Shown piece after piece: positions 1 to 6,856 of a stretch of 14,885 nt of DNA; position 1 is the stretch's first letter, and every line of letters begins with the position of its first letter. The DNA comes from JAHHLP01 sp041609895 (lineage in GTDB: Bacteria > Bacteroidota > Rhodothermia > Rhodothermales > JABDKH01): contig JBFIPX010000070.1 of NCBI GenBank assembly GCA_041609895.1, forward strand, positions 1 through 14,885. Reading direction: 5' to 3'. The translations under genes were made by a program, and so were the position numbers. The notes below the pieces were generated by a model. That model searched no databases. It saw only the letters and a list, made by a program, of their open reading frames with translations, and was not told where the DNA came from.

Positions 1-598
1 GAAGTGGGCTCGTGATTGGCGTTGCATCGTCGTGGGGGGACTGGTGGAGCAGTGCTCGGGGAAGCTCTTCAACAGCGCTGCTATCGTCGGACCGGACGGT
101 TACATCGGCCGCTACCGAAAACTGCACCTCTATTACGAAGAGAAGCTCCATTTCCAGCCGGGTAATGTGGGCTTGCCGGTCTTCGCGGTCGCTGATCAGT
201 CCGGCAGATCATATACGCTTGGCGTTATGATTTGCTTTGACTGGTATTATCCAGAGGTGTCGCGAACGCTCGCTCTCGAAGGTGCCGACATCATCGCGCA
301 TCCCGCAAATCTCGTGCGCCCGGACTGCCCAAGGGCGATGCCCATACGAGCGCTGGAGAATCACCTGTTCACCGCTACTGCAAACCGTATCGGCAGTGAA
401 TCTAATGGCGAGCACACCCTCACCTTCATCGGTCAAAGTGAAGTCTGCGGCCCGACCGGTGATCTACTGGTGTCGATGACACGTGAAGAGACGGGTGTGG
501 TAGTGGTCGAATTGGATCCGTCCGAATCCCGCGACCGCGCGGTGACCGACTACAACGACTTGTTCACCGACCGAAGGACCGACGCTTACGTTCTGTAG
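1..598 (+). CDS. Nitrilase-superfamily carbon-nitrogen hydrolase, 5'-truncated by window edge
   Basis: The reading frame is open from the first full codon at base 2 to the TAG at 596-598, so the gene starts before the window; the GTG at 32 lies inside conserved sequence and is not a credible start. The frame carries two of the three catalytic residues of the nitrilase (CN-hydrolase) fold: the lysine in a YRKLHLYYEEK segment, and the nucleophilic cysteine in GVMICFDWYYPEVSR (Cys codon 233-235). The catalytic Glu would lie in the missing N-terminal part. Later segments such as ADIIAHPANLV and RALENHLFTATANRIG are typical of the family. Members hydrolyse C-N bonds of amides, carbamoyl compounds or nitriles in the cytoplasm; the substrate cannot be named from this fragment. 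It converges on purC. Family certain, substrate unknown. Confidence 0.9.
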   Translation, partial: KWARDWRCIVVGGLVEQCSGKLFNSAAIVGPDGYIGRYRKLHLYYEEKLHFQPGNVGLPVFAVADQSGRSYTLGVMICFDWYYPEVSRTLALEGADIIAHPANLVRPDCPRAMPIRALENHLFTATANRIGSESNGEHTLTFIGQSEVCGPTGDLLVSMTREETGVVVVELDPSESRDRAVTDYNDLFTDRRTDAYVL

Positions 599-613
599 GC
601 ATGACCAACTAAC

Positions 614-643
614 ACCCGAATAAATCGGTCGACCATGTCGGGT
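614..643. terminator. Inverted repeat between convergent genes, possible bidirectional terminator
   Basis: ACCCGA (614-619) is exactly complementary to TCGGGT (638-643), and the intervening 18 bases contain the 8-bp palindrome GGTCGACC (627-634). The structure fills the 44-bp gap between the converging nitrilase and purC genes and touches the purC stop codon. Its position suits a shared terminator, but there is no T-run on either side and the stem is short, so this is a guess. Confidence 0.3.
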
Positions 644-1611
644 CAAGCGAGAGCGGCTTCCAACGCCTCCTTGATTCGTGTGGCCGGATTTGGATGAGTG
701 TCTGGCTCGAAGTCCCGCCCGGTGATGGTCTCGTAGAGCTCGATATACCGCTGCGCAACACGAATACGGAATGCGTCAGGAAGATCCGGGAGCCGTTGGC
801 CTTCCTTGCCCATAAATCCGTTGTCCATCAGCCACTCGCGTACAAATTCCTTCGACAGCTGACGCTGTGGCTCGCCTGCGCTCAGCCGCTCCTCAAACCC
901 GTCCGCATAGAAATACCGGGAGCTGTCGGGTGTGTGCACCTCATCGATGACGACATACCGTCCGTCCGGAGTCTGGCCGAATTCGTACTTCGTGTCTACA
1001 AGCAGAAGGCCTCGCTCCTTTGCCATCCGCGTGCCTACCTCGAACAGGGAGAATGCCATCTTTGCGAGCGCGTCGAACGTCGACTCGTCCAGTATTCCGG
1101 CATCGATAATTTCCTGTCGGCTGATATCCTCGTCGTGTCCCTCATGCGCCTTGGTTGTCGGCGTCAGGATCGGGGTGTCAAAGGGCTGGTTCTCTTTCAT
1201 CCCGTCGGGAAGAGGAATGCCACACAATTCGCGCTTGCCGGAGCGGTACGTCCTCCACGCATGACCGACGAGGTAGGCGCGAATCACAAATTCTACCGGA
1301 ACGGTATCGCACCGCACGGCGACAGTAACATTGGGGTCCGGCACACTGATTACGTGATTGGGGACCACGTCGGAGGTCGCTTCGAAGAAGTACGCTGCGA
1401 GCTGATTCAGCACCTGACCCTTGAATGGGATGGTCTGCCGCAGTACGTGGTCGAATGCGGAGATACGATCACTCGTGATGAGGACGAGGTGGTCTCCTGA
1501 AGCGAAAGTGTCGCGCACCTTCCCGCGGTACCGTTCACCGAACTCGTCGCCTGGATCGAAATCGGACAGGGTGCTTTCTAATTGGCGTGCAATAACGTGT
1601 TCGTCGACCAT
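643..1611 (-). CDS. purC: Phosphoribosylaminoimidazole-succinocarboxamide synthase (SAICAR synthetase)
   Basis: This cytoplasmic enzyme performs the ATP-dependent joining of CAIR with aspartate to give SAICAR in de novo purine synthesis. The 322-aa product shows the expected N-terminal ATP-grasp-like signatures: YRGKVRDTF at residues 28-36 and SDRISAFD at 47-54. Further on are the conserved DTKYEFG and IDEVHTPDSSRY substrate/nucleotide-binding segments, and the C-terminus has ITGRDFEPDTHPNPATRI. It is longer than the ~240-aa E. coli enzyme and matches the longer ~300-aa class. The ATG at 1611 shares its A with the TAA stop of the upstream LacI-type gene (TAATG), implying translational coupling; an A-rich AAGAAG (complement of 1617-1622) sits 5 bases upstream as a weak ribosome site. 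No other purine gene is adjacent. Identification is firm. Confidence 0.96.
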   Translation of the reverse strand: MVDEHVIARQLESTLSDFDPGDEFGERYRGKVRDTFASGDHLVLITSDRISAFDHVLRQTIPFKGQVLNQLAAYFFEATSDVVPNHVISVPDPNVTVAVRCDTVPVEFVIRAYLVGHAWRTYRSGKRELCGIPLPDGMKENQPFDTPILTPTTKAHEGHDEDISRQEIIDAGILDESTFDALAKMAFSLFEVGTRMAKERGLLLVDTKYEFGQTPDGRYVVIDEVHTPDSSRYFYADGFEERLSAGEPQRQLSKEFVREWLMDNGFMGKEGQRLPDLPDAFRIRVAQRYIELYETITGRDFEPDTHPNPATRIKEALEAALA

Positions 1612-2666
1612 TATTTCTTCTTTGTTCTCTTGGGTTTGTGTTTAAGTGTGTAGTCGCTGGATGAACGTATCCTGAGGGTAGGAGTAATGTCCACGCTTTT
1701 CGGTTCGGGGTCCGCCTTTCCCTCGATTCGATCGATCATGCGCTTTGTCGCTGCCCGAGCGATCTGCTGCATCGCTTGGTCGACGCTCGACAGGCCGATA
1801 AAGGCGCTGGTCTTTATGTCATCATAACCGACCAGCGCAATGTCTTCAGGTATCCGGAGACCAGCATCGGAGATCGCCTTCATGGCTCCGATCGCCTGAA
1901 CATCAGACGTCGCAAAGACCGCCGTGACGCCGAGGTTACCGTTAAGAATCCGCTCCATGGCCTCGAACCCCGCTTCCTCGTTGTAGCCGGCATGCTTTTC
2001 GGTCACGCCCGTAAAAAGAAGGTCCGGGTCAAAGGTAATTCGACTCTCCTCGAGAGCCTTTCGGTAGCCGGTGATTCGCTGATCCTGAAGCGGGCTGTTC
2101 GACAGCGACCGGATCATCGCTATGCGTCGGTGTCCATGATCTATCAGATGCCGGACCGCTACGCGCGAGCCTTCGAGGTCGTCCCAGCGATACGAGTCAA
2201 AATCTTCGTAGCGGCTTCCGATCAGTACGACGGGCGCGTGTAGCGCCCTAAGTTCCGTGGCAATTTCCTCATTGACGTCGACGCCCACCAACAGAAGCCC
2301 GGCAACGGTGCCTCGCTTAAGGAACTTCAGCAGCGTGACGTGCCGGTCTCTGGAGCCCAGGTCACACAGCAGCAGGTCGCGGTCGGTCTCATGCAGTACG
2401 GCGCGCATCCCCTTCAATAGTTCTGTATGGAAGGGAGTGGTGAACGATGGGAGAGCGACCGCAAGCGTGTGGATTTGTCCGGCGGCAAGCGATTTGGCAG
2501 TACGGTCGGGGCGATACTGAAGCTGATCGATCGCCGCAAGCACGCGTTCTCGCGTCGCGTCAGACACGTCCGGCGAACTATTCAACACGCGCGACACGGT
2601 CGAGATAGCGACACCGGCGTAGTCCGCTACGTCGTAGATGGTTGATTTTGTCTTGTCGGGCGCCAT
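1611..2666 (-). CDS. LacI-family transcriptional regulator
   Basis: The 351-aa protein has the classical LacI layout. An N-terminal helix-turn-helix plus hinge covers about residues 9-60 (IYDVADYAGVAISTVSRVLN, then SDATRERVLAAIDQL and YRPDRTAKSLA). A periplasmic-binding-protein-like effector domain follows, with LLLVGVDV, HLIDHGHRRIAMI, TAVFATSDVQAIGAMKAI and DIALVGYDDI. Such proteins bind palindromic operators as dimers and usually respond to sugars, sometimes to purines. It is divergent from a sugar-type ABC ATPase at 2901, which suggests carbohydrate control, yet its stop codon overlaps the purC start, which keeps a PurR-like role open. The C-terminus is oddly basic (KHKPKRTKKK); the A-rich codons of this tail also form the translation start region of purC. 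The ATG at 2666 puts the HTH at the usual distance from the N-terminus. Family certain; effector and operator unknown. Confidence 0.93.
   Translation of the reverse strand: MAPDKTKSTIYDVADYAGVAISTVSRVLNSSPDVSDATRERVLAAIDQLQYRPDRTAKSLAAGQIHTLAVALPSFTTPFHTELLKGMRAVLHETDRDLLLCDLGSRDRHVTLLKFLKRGTVAGLLLVGVDVNEEIATELRALHAPVVLIGSRYEDFDSYRWDDLEGSRVAVRHLIDHGHRRIAMIRSLSNSPLQDQRITGYRKALEESRITFDPDLLFTGVTEKHAGYNEEAGFEAMERILNGNLGVTAVFATSDVQAIGAMKAISDAGLRIPEDIALVGYDDIKTSAFIGLSSVDQAMQQIARAATKRMIDRIEGKADPEPKSVDITPTLRIRSSSDYTLKHKPKRTKKK
1617..1622 (-). promoter_or_regulatory. Weak ribosome-binding site of purC inside the lacI-type gene
   Basis: On the minus strand AAGAAG lies 5 bases before the purC ATG and within the Lys codons that end the LacI-type protein. 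It is the only purine-rich stretch in position to serve purC and supports coupled translation across the TAATG overlap. Confidence 0.4.
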
Positions 2667-2900
2667 GGGCGCAAGGTGAGTGTCAAGGGTGGTCGAGATC
2701 AGCGATGGTACGACTCGCGCATGACTCGTCGGGGTCTCCAGTTGCGGATCACCGCGCGGCTCATTGGCCGTTGCTGAAATATACGACGGTGATTAAAGAC
2801 GATAGAGAGAAGAAAGCCCTTCCGATACTAAAATACATGGACTTTTCGGCACGGAATACACCGCGACGTATATTCGTGTCCGGTCAAACCGACAAGCAGC
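2667..2900. promoter_or_regulatory. Divergent intergenic region between LacI-type regulator and ABC ATPase
   Basis: This 234-bp stretch separates two divergent start codons, so it should hold both promoters and probably the operator of the LacI-type protein. I see no clear consensus LacI operator. Weak dyads are CCGCGCGG (2752-2759, with a central CG as LacI sites prefer), CGGT-CAA-ACCG (2881-2891, 9 bases before the ATPase start), and an imperfect CACGGAATA (2850-2858) facing TATTCGTG (2871-2878). Dyads of this size are expected by chance in a region this long. The ATPase start at 2901 has no recognisable Shine-Dalgarno sequence. Confidence 0.4.
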
Positions 2901-4031
2901 ATGGCGAGCGTCAAAGCGACTTCTCTGAGAAAAGTCTACGAGAATGGATTCGTTGCGGTCCACGGCGCGGACTTCACCGTCGAGGACGGTGAGTTCGTAG
3001 TCTTGGTCGGGCCGTCAGGATGCGGCAAGAGCACGACGCTCCGGATGATAGCGGGGCTGGAGTCGATTTCCGGAGGTGACCTGCGTATCGGTGACGACCG
3101 TGTAAACGACGTTCCGCCCAAAGACCGGGACATTGCGATGGTCTTTCAGAACTACGCATTGTACCCGCACATGACCGTGTTCGACAACATGGCGTTCGGC
3201 CTCAAGCTTCGGAAGTTCGCTCGGGATGAGATAGACTCCCGCGTCCGACAGGCGGCCGACATTCTCGGCATCGCCTCGATACTGGATCGTAAGCCGGGCC
3301 AGCTTTCTGGTGGGCAGCGACAGCGAGTAGCGGTCGGCCGCGCAATCGTACGCAAGCCAAGGGTGTTTCTCTTCGACGAGCCGCTCTCGAATCTGGATGC
3401 TAAACTGCGGGTCCAGATGCGGACGGAGATCTCAAAGCTCCATCGGCAGTTGGGTGCCACCATGGTCTATGTGACGCATGACCAGGTCGAGGCCATGACA
3501 ATGGGCGATCGGATCGTGGTGATGAAAGACGGACACATCCAGCAGGTTGACTCGCCGCTCAATCTCTACAATGCGCCGGTAAACAAGTTCGTGGCAGGTT
3601 TCATCGGGAGCCCTTCAATGAACTTCGTTGCGGGACGCCTGGCCGATGCTGGCGGCAAGATGACTTTCCACGCGGGGGGTAACGCGTTTACCGTTTCGGT
3701 GTCCGATGGCACGCGTGCCGGACTTGAGGGAAGAGGTGGGCAGGAGGTGATTCTGGGTATTCGTCCGGAGGACATCTACGTTGCGGGAAGCCCCTATATT
3801 CCTGGACCGGTGGCGGAGTCCGACCTGCTGCTGGACGTTCTTGAACCGATGGGAAACGAAATATTCGTCTATGCACGAAGCGCGGACCAGAGTATCGTCG
3901 CTCGGGTGGCTCCGCAAGCTCTTCCTGAACCAGGCCAGGCGATACGGCTGGCATTTGACGCTGCTCGGCTACATTTCTTCGACTCGGAAACTGAAGAATC
4001 TTTGTCCGGGACCGACCGGCAGGCAGCGTAA
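2901..4031 (+). CDS. MalK/UgpC/MsmK-type ABC transporter ATP-binding protein
   Basis: This is the ATPase subunit of a carbohydrate (or glycerol-3-phosphate) importer of the CUT1 class, working on the inner face of the cytoplasmic membrane. The 376-aa protein has every nucleotide-binding motif: Walker A GPSGCGKST at residues 37-45, Q-loop VFQNYALYPHMTV, signature LSGGQRQR from 135, Walker B FLFDEP with D159-E160, D-loop SNLDAKLR, and switch histidine H193 in VTHDQVEAMT. The C-terminal ~130 residues form the MalK-like regulatory OB/TOBE region (GSPSMNFV, then LGIRPEDIYV). No permease or solute-binding gene is adjacent, so it may be a shared energiser like MsmX, or its partners are elsewhere. 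It is divergent from a LacI-type regulator that is the obvious candidate controller. Subfamily is firm; the transported sugar is unknown. Confidence 0.94.
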   Translation: MASVKATSLRKVYENGFVAVHGADFTVEDGEFVVLVGPSGCGKSTTLRMIAGLESISGGDLRIGDDRVNDVPPKDRDIAMVFQNYALYPHMTVFDNMAFGLKLRKFARDEIDSRVRQAADILGIASILDRKPGQLSGGQRQRVAVGRAIVRKPRVFLFDEPLSNLDAKLRVQMRTEISKLHRQLGATMVYVTHDQVEAMTMGDRIVVMKDGHIQQVDSPLNLYNAPVNKFVAGFIGSPSMNFVAGRLADAGGKMTFHAGGNAFTVSVSDGTRAGLEGRGGQEVILGIRPEDIYVAGSPYIPGPVAESDLLLDVLEPMGNEIFVYARSADQSIVARVAPQALPEPGQAIRLAFDAARLHFFDSETEESLSGTDRQAA

Positions 4032-4032
4032 A

Positions 4033-4048
4033 GCGCGGAGCCCCGCGC
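4033..4048 (+). terminator. GC-rich hairpin just after the ABC ATPase stop, possible terminator
   Basis: GCGCGG (4033-4038) and CCGCGC (4043-4048) form a perfect 6-bp stem with a 4-base loop, starting 2 bases after the stop codon of the ATPase gene. No T-run follows, so factor-independent termination is doubtful; it may act with Rho or be incidental. Confidence 0.35.
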
Positions 4049-4066
4049 ACGGCGAGTTCACGCAAT

Positions 4067-4084
4067 CCCCTGAAACATTAGGGG
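4067..4084. promoter_or_regulatory. C-tract/G-tract inverted repeat upstream of the copper ATPase, candidate operator
   Basis: CCCCT (4067-4071) and AGGGG (4080-4084) are exact inverse complements separated by 8 bases, centred about 53 bases before the copper ATPase start. Copper-responsive CsoR operators are known to combine C-tracts and G-tracts in short inverted repeats, so this could be a copper-responsive site. No regulator gene lies nearby and the spacing is not a textbook match. Confidence 0.3.
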
Positions 4085-4128
4085 CCGGCGGCTTATAACC
4101 TGTAGTTCGTAGCGGGGCCGTACGGGGA

Positions 4129-6567
4129 ATGGAGACGACAGAGGATCAGAAGCGCCTTGGTAGCAAAGTCACCCTCCCGATCGAGGGAATGACGTGCGTC
4201 GCGTGTGCCGCAAGGATCGAGCGAAGGCTCGGAAAAGAGGCGGGCGTTGGCCAGGCCTCAGTCAACTACGCGACCGAAGAGGCGGTAGTGCGTTTGGATG
4301 CCGCGAGCGAGCCGTCCATCCCGCAACTGGTCAAGGCCGTTCGTGATTCCGGCTATGAAGTTCGTCTTGAGGCGCTCCGACTGCCGACGTCAAATGCAGC
4401 CACCGCTACCCAAGCCGCAAATCGGATCTCTTCGCTGCGAGGAGTAGTCCAGGCGACCTGTGACGACGAAGTCGTGCAAGTCGAATTCGTCCCGAGCGTG
4501 ATCGGTCACAATCGAATTGTGGAAGCGGCAGAACTCGGTTCCGTCGCGGGCGAAAGTAAGACAGAGCCGACCGAGCCGACTGACCCCGACGAGGTCCACC
4601 GCCAGCGTTATGAGTCGCTCCTCAGAAGATTCGTCGCTGCCGCACTGCTTTCGGCACCGATCGTCGTCATCTCGATGGCGCATGGAGCGATCGCTTTTCC
4701 GGGCGACAAATGGGTAATGCTTGCACTATCAATACCCGTCGTGTTCTGGAGCGGTAGCGTATTTCTGACGGGTGCATGGAATGCCTTGAAGCACCATGCT
4801 GCCGACATGAATACGCTCGTTGCAATGGGCGTCTTGTCTGCCTTTGCGTACAGTGTGGTCGCAGTTCTTTTTCCCGGTGTCTTCCGAGCCGCGGGCGAGG
4901 AACCCGCTGTCTACTTTGAGGCGGCGGCCGTGATCGTGACGCTGATCCTGCTTGGGCGGGTTTTGGAGGAGCGTGCCAAAGGCCGTACGACGCAGGCGAT
5001 ACAGAAGCTTCTCCAGTTGCAGCCGCACCACATCCATCTCATCCGAAACGGACAAGTCACAGATGTGCCCGTAGACGACGCCGTTGTTGGCGACCACGTA
5101 CTTGTCCGTCCTGGCGAACGTGTACCCCTCGACGGTAGGATTATGGAGGGGGGTTCCGCCATCGACGAAAGCGCACTCACCGGTGAACCGATACCGATCG
5201 ACAAGACGGTCGGAGAGATTGTTTATGCGGGCACCGTAAGTACGGATGGTGCGGTAACGGTGCAGGTGGACAAAGTCGGAGAGTCGACCCTTTTGCAGCA
5301 AATAGTCCGGCTCGTTCGAGAAGCACAGGCCGGCAAGGCACCGATCCAGAGGCTTGCAGACCGGGTTGCCGCCATATTCGTGCCCGCCGTGATCGTGATT
5401 GCCGCCACGGCGGCGATAGTTTGGTTCGTCGTGGGACCTGAACCGGCTACAACGAACGCCATGATCCGCTTCGTCACTGTCCTCATCATATCATGTCCGT
5501 GCGCCCTCGGGCTTGCAACGCCAACCGCAATCATGGTCGCTACCGGGCGGGCAGCATCACTCGGCGTTCTGGTTCGCGATGGCGCCGCGATTGAGACGAT
5601 TGCTCACATCGACACTCTTCTGCTCGACAAAACCGGTACGATAACGGAGGGCCGGCCGAGTGTGGAGGATGTCGTCGGTCTGTCGATGGATGCCGATCAG
5701 GTCATGCGGCTTGCTGCCTCCGCAGAGTCGCGATCCGAACACCCACTCGCTCGCGCCATAGTGGACGAGGCCTCGCGTCGTGGGCTGTCCATTGAACCGG
5801 TGTCCGACTTCATTACGGAGACCGGCTTGGGAGTAAGAGCCACGGTAGACGGATCTGCTGTGTTTGTGGGTCGGGAGGCTTTTGTCACTAAGGGATCAGA
5901 ATCACACGGCGTACCCCAAAACGGCCTTTATTCACTCGGTAGTGCGGTCCAGCCTCATCATACTGCGGTCTACGTGTCTGTCGATGGCGAGCCCGCCGGA
6001 GTTGTTCTAATTGCCGATCCGATTCGGAACAGCAGCGCAGAAGCCATTCGGAAGTTCAAGGAGGCAGGGATTCGCACGGTAATGGTGACCGGAGATCGCG
6101 CGCCCGCAGCAGAACACGTCGCAACCGTGGTCGGCATTGACGAGTATCACGCCTCGCTGTTGCCACAGGACAAGACAAAGATCGTCGCGCAGAAGAAATC
6201 CACCGGGCATACGGTCGCCATGGTCGGCGACGGTATCAACGATGCTCCTGCGCTTGCGCTGTCCGATGTCGGTATTTCGATGGGTGGGGGAACCGATCTG
6301 GCGGTCGAGGCCAGCGACGTCGCGATAATGCGGGACGACCTGCGGGCCGTCTCTGACGGCATTCGAATTTCGCGCGCCGGACTTCGCGTCATAAAACAGA
6401 ACCTGTTCTTCGCGTTCATATACAATGTTGTTCTAATACCAGTCGCTGCCGGTGTACTCTACCCCGTTTGGGGTATCCTTCTCAGTCCGATATTCGCGTC
6501 GGCGGCTATGGCCATGTCCAGCGTATCGGTGGTAACAAACAGCCTGCGGCTCAAACGATTCAGGTAA
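4129..6567 (+). CDS. copA: Copper-translocating P1B-type ATPase
   Basis: This membrane pump couples ATP hydrolysis to export of Cu(I) from the cytoplasm. The 812-aa protein begins with a heavy-metal-associated domain (about residues 14-80) with metal site GMTCVAC (Cys23, Cys26). Residues ~80-137 look like a second such domain that has lost its CxxC loop. Hydrophobic segments follow, with the actuator motif ALTGEP at 349-354, the CPC metal site SCPCALGLATP (Cys456, Cys458) in a membrane helix, the phosphorylated Asp500 in DKTGT, the nucleotide-domain SEHPLARAI typical of P1B pumps, and GDGINDAPAL from 700. Two C-terminal helices end the protein. CPC plus the downstream chaperone favour Cu(I); Ag(I) is also usual for the group. 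It is probably cotranscribed with the CopZ-like gene 8 bases downstream. Confidence 0.95.
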   Translation: METTEDQKRLGSKVTLPIEGMTCVACAARIERRLGKEAGVGQASVNYATEEAVVRLDAASEPSIPQLVKAVRDSGYEVRLEALRLPTSNAATATQAANRISSLRGVVQATCDDEVVQVEFVPSVIGHNRIVEAAELGSVAGESKTEPTEPTDPDEVHRQRYESLLRRFVAAALLSAPIVVISMAHGAIAFPGDKWVMLALSIPVVFWSGSVFLTGAWNALKHHAADMNTLVAMGVLSAFAYSVVAVLFPGVFRAAGEEPAVYFEAAAVIVTLILLGRVLEERAKGRTTQAIQKLLQLQPHHIHLIRNGQVTDVPVDDAVVGDHVLVRPGERVPLDGRIMEGGSAIDESALTGEPIPIDKTVGEIVYAGTVSTDGAVTVQVDKVGESTLLQQIVRLVREAQAGKAPIQRLADRVAAIFVPAVIVIAATAAIVWFVVGPEPATTNAMIRFVTVLIISCPCALGLATPTAIMVATGRAASLGVLVRDGAAIETIAHIDTLLLDKTGTITEGRPSVEDVVGLSMDADQVMRLAASAESRSEHPLARAIVDEASRRGLSIEPVSDFITETGLGVRATVDGSAVFVGREAFVTKGSESHGVPQNGLYSLGSAVQPHHTAVYVSVDGEPAGVVLIADPIRNSSAEAIRKFKEAGIRTVMVTGDRAPAAEHVATVVGIDEYHASLLPQDKTKIVAQKKSTGHTVAMVGDGINDAPALALSDVGISMGGGTDLAVEASDVAIMRDDLRAVSDGIRISRAGLRVIKQNLFFAFIYNVVLIPVAAGVLYPVWGILLSPIFASAAMAMSSVSVVTNSLRLKRFR

Positions 6568-6575
6568 CCGGACCC

Positions 6576-6788
6576 ATGGTTAGAAGGATGAAACTCGAGA
6601 TAGACGGAATGAGCTGCCAGCACTGCGTGCATGCAGTTCGAAGTGCACTGGAAGATCTCGATGGTGTCGAGGTGAGAGACGTAGCCATCGGGACAGCCGA
6701 GTTGTCAGTGGATTCATCGAAGAGCGATGCAGCGAAGATAGAGGCCGCGGTCGCTGAGGAGGGTTATCAGGTCAGGGGGATCTCCTAA
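6576..6788 (+). CDS. copZ: CopZ-like copper chaperone (single HMA domain)
   Basis: This is a 70-aa protein consisting of one heavy-metal-associated ferredoxin-like domain: metal loop DGMSCQHC near the N-terminus, then VRSALEDLDGV, a central AELSVDSSKSD strand region and a final helix AAVAEEGYQV. Such chaperones carry Cu(I) in the cytoplasm and pass it to the CopA N-terminal domain or to a copper sensor. The frame stays open far upstream inside copA, but the domain fixes the start at ATG 6576 or, four codons later, ATG 6588; the second has AGAAGG directly against it with no spacing, so 6576 is preferred. It lies 8 bases after copA and is surely its operon partner. Confidence 0.85.
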   Translation: MVRRMKLEIDGMSCQHCVHAVRSALEDLDGVEVRDVAIGTAELSVDSSKSDAAKIEAAVAEEGYQVRGIS

Positions 6789-6792
6789 TCGA

Positions 6793-6808
6793 TGTTTCTC
6801 TAGAAACA
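6793..6808. promoter_or_regulatory. Palindrome between copZ and hisG (7-bp arms)
   Basis: TGTTTCT (6793-6799) and AGAAACA (6802-6808) are exact inverse complements with a 2-base centre. It starts 4 bases after the copZ stop. It may be an operator for the his operon or a weak copAZ terminator; no T-run follows and the stem is AT-rich, so protein binding seems more likely than termination. Confidence 0.4.
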
Positions 6809-6827
6809 CTTTCCGGACCCCTCAATA

Positions 6828-6841
6828 GAAAGACGTCTTTC
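6828..6841. promoter_or_regulatory. Perfect 14-bp palindrome upstream of hisG
   Basis: GAAAGACGTCTTTC is a perfect palindrome without spacer, ending 15 bases before the hisG ATG. Lack of a loop suits a homodimeric DNA-binding protein better than an RNA hairpin. There is no His-rich leader ORF in the 68-bp gap, so classical his attenuation is not evident. Its role is inferred only from symmetry and position. Confidence 0.45.
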
Positions 6842-6856
6842 GTTTCGGACTAATCG

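Noticed and set aside
694..1500. 268-aa open frame on + antisense to purC
   Set aside because: It is the complement of a firmly identified purC, has no recognisable family features and reflects codon bias of the true gene.
2748..2793. ATCACCG ... CGGTGAT inverted repeat with a 32-base spacer in the divergent region
   Set aside because: A 7-bp dyad at that spacing is expected by chance in a 234-bp region and the spacer is too long for a single operator.
6468..6575. N-terminal extension of the CopZ-like protein back into copA
   Set aside because: The added residues are out-of-frame copA sequence; the HMA domain and normal length place the start at 6576 or 6588.
6789..6856. Histidine attenuator or leader peptide before hisG
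   Set aside because: The 68-bp gap has no short ORF with clustered His codons and no terminator/antiterminator pair.
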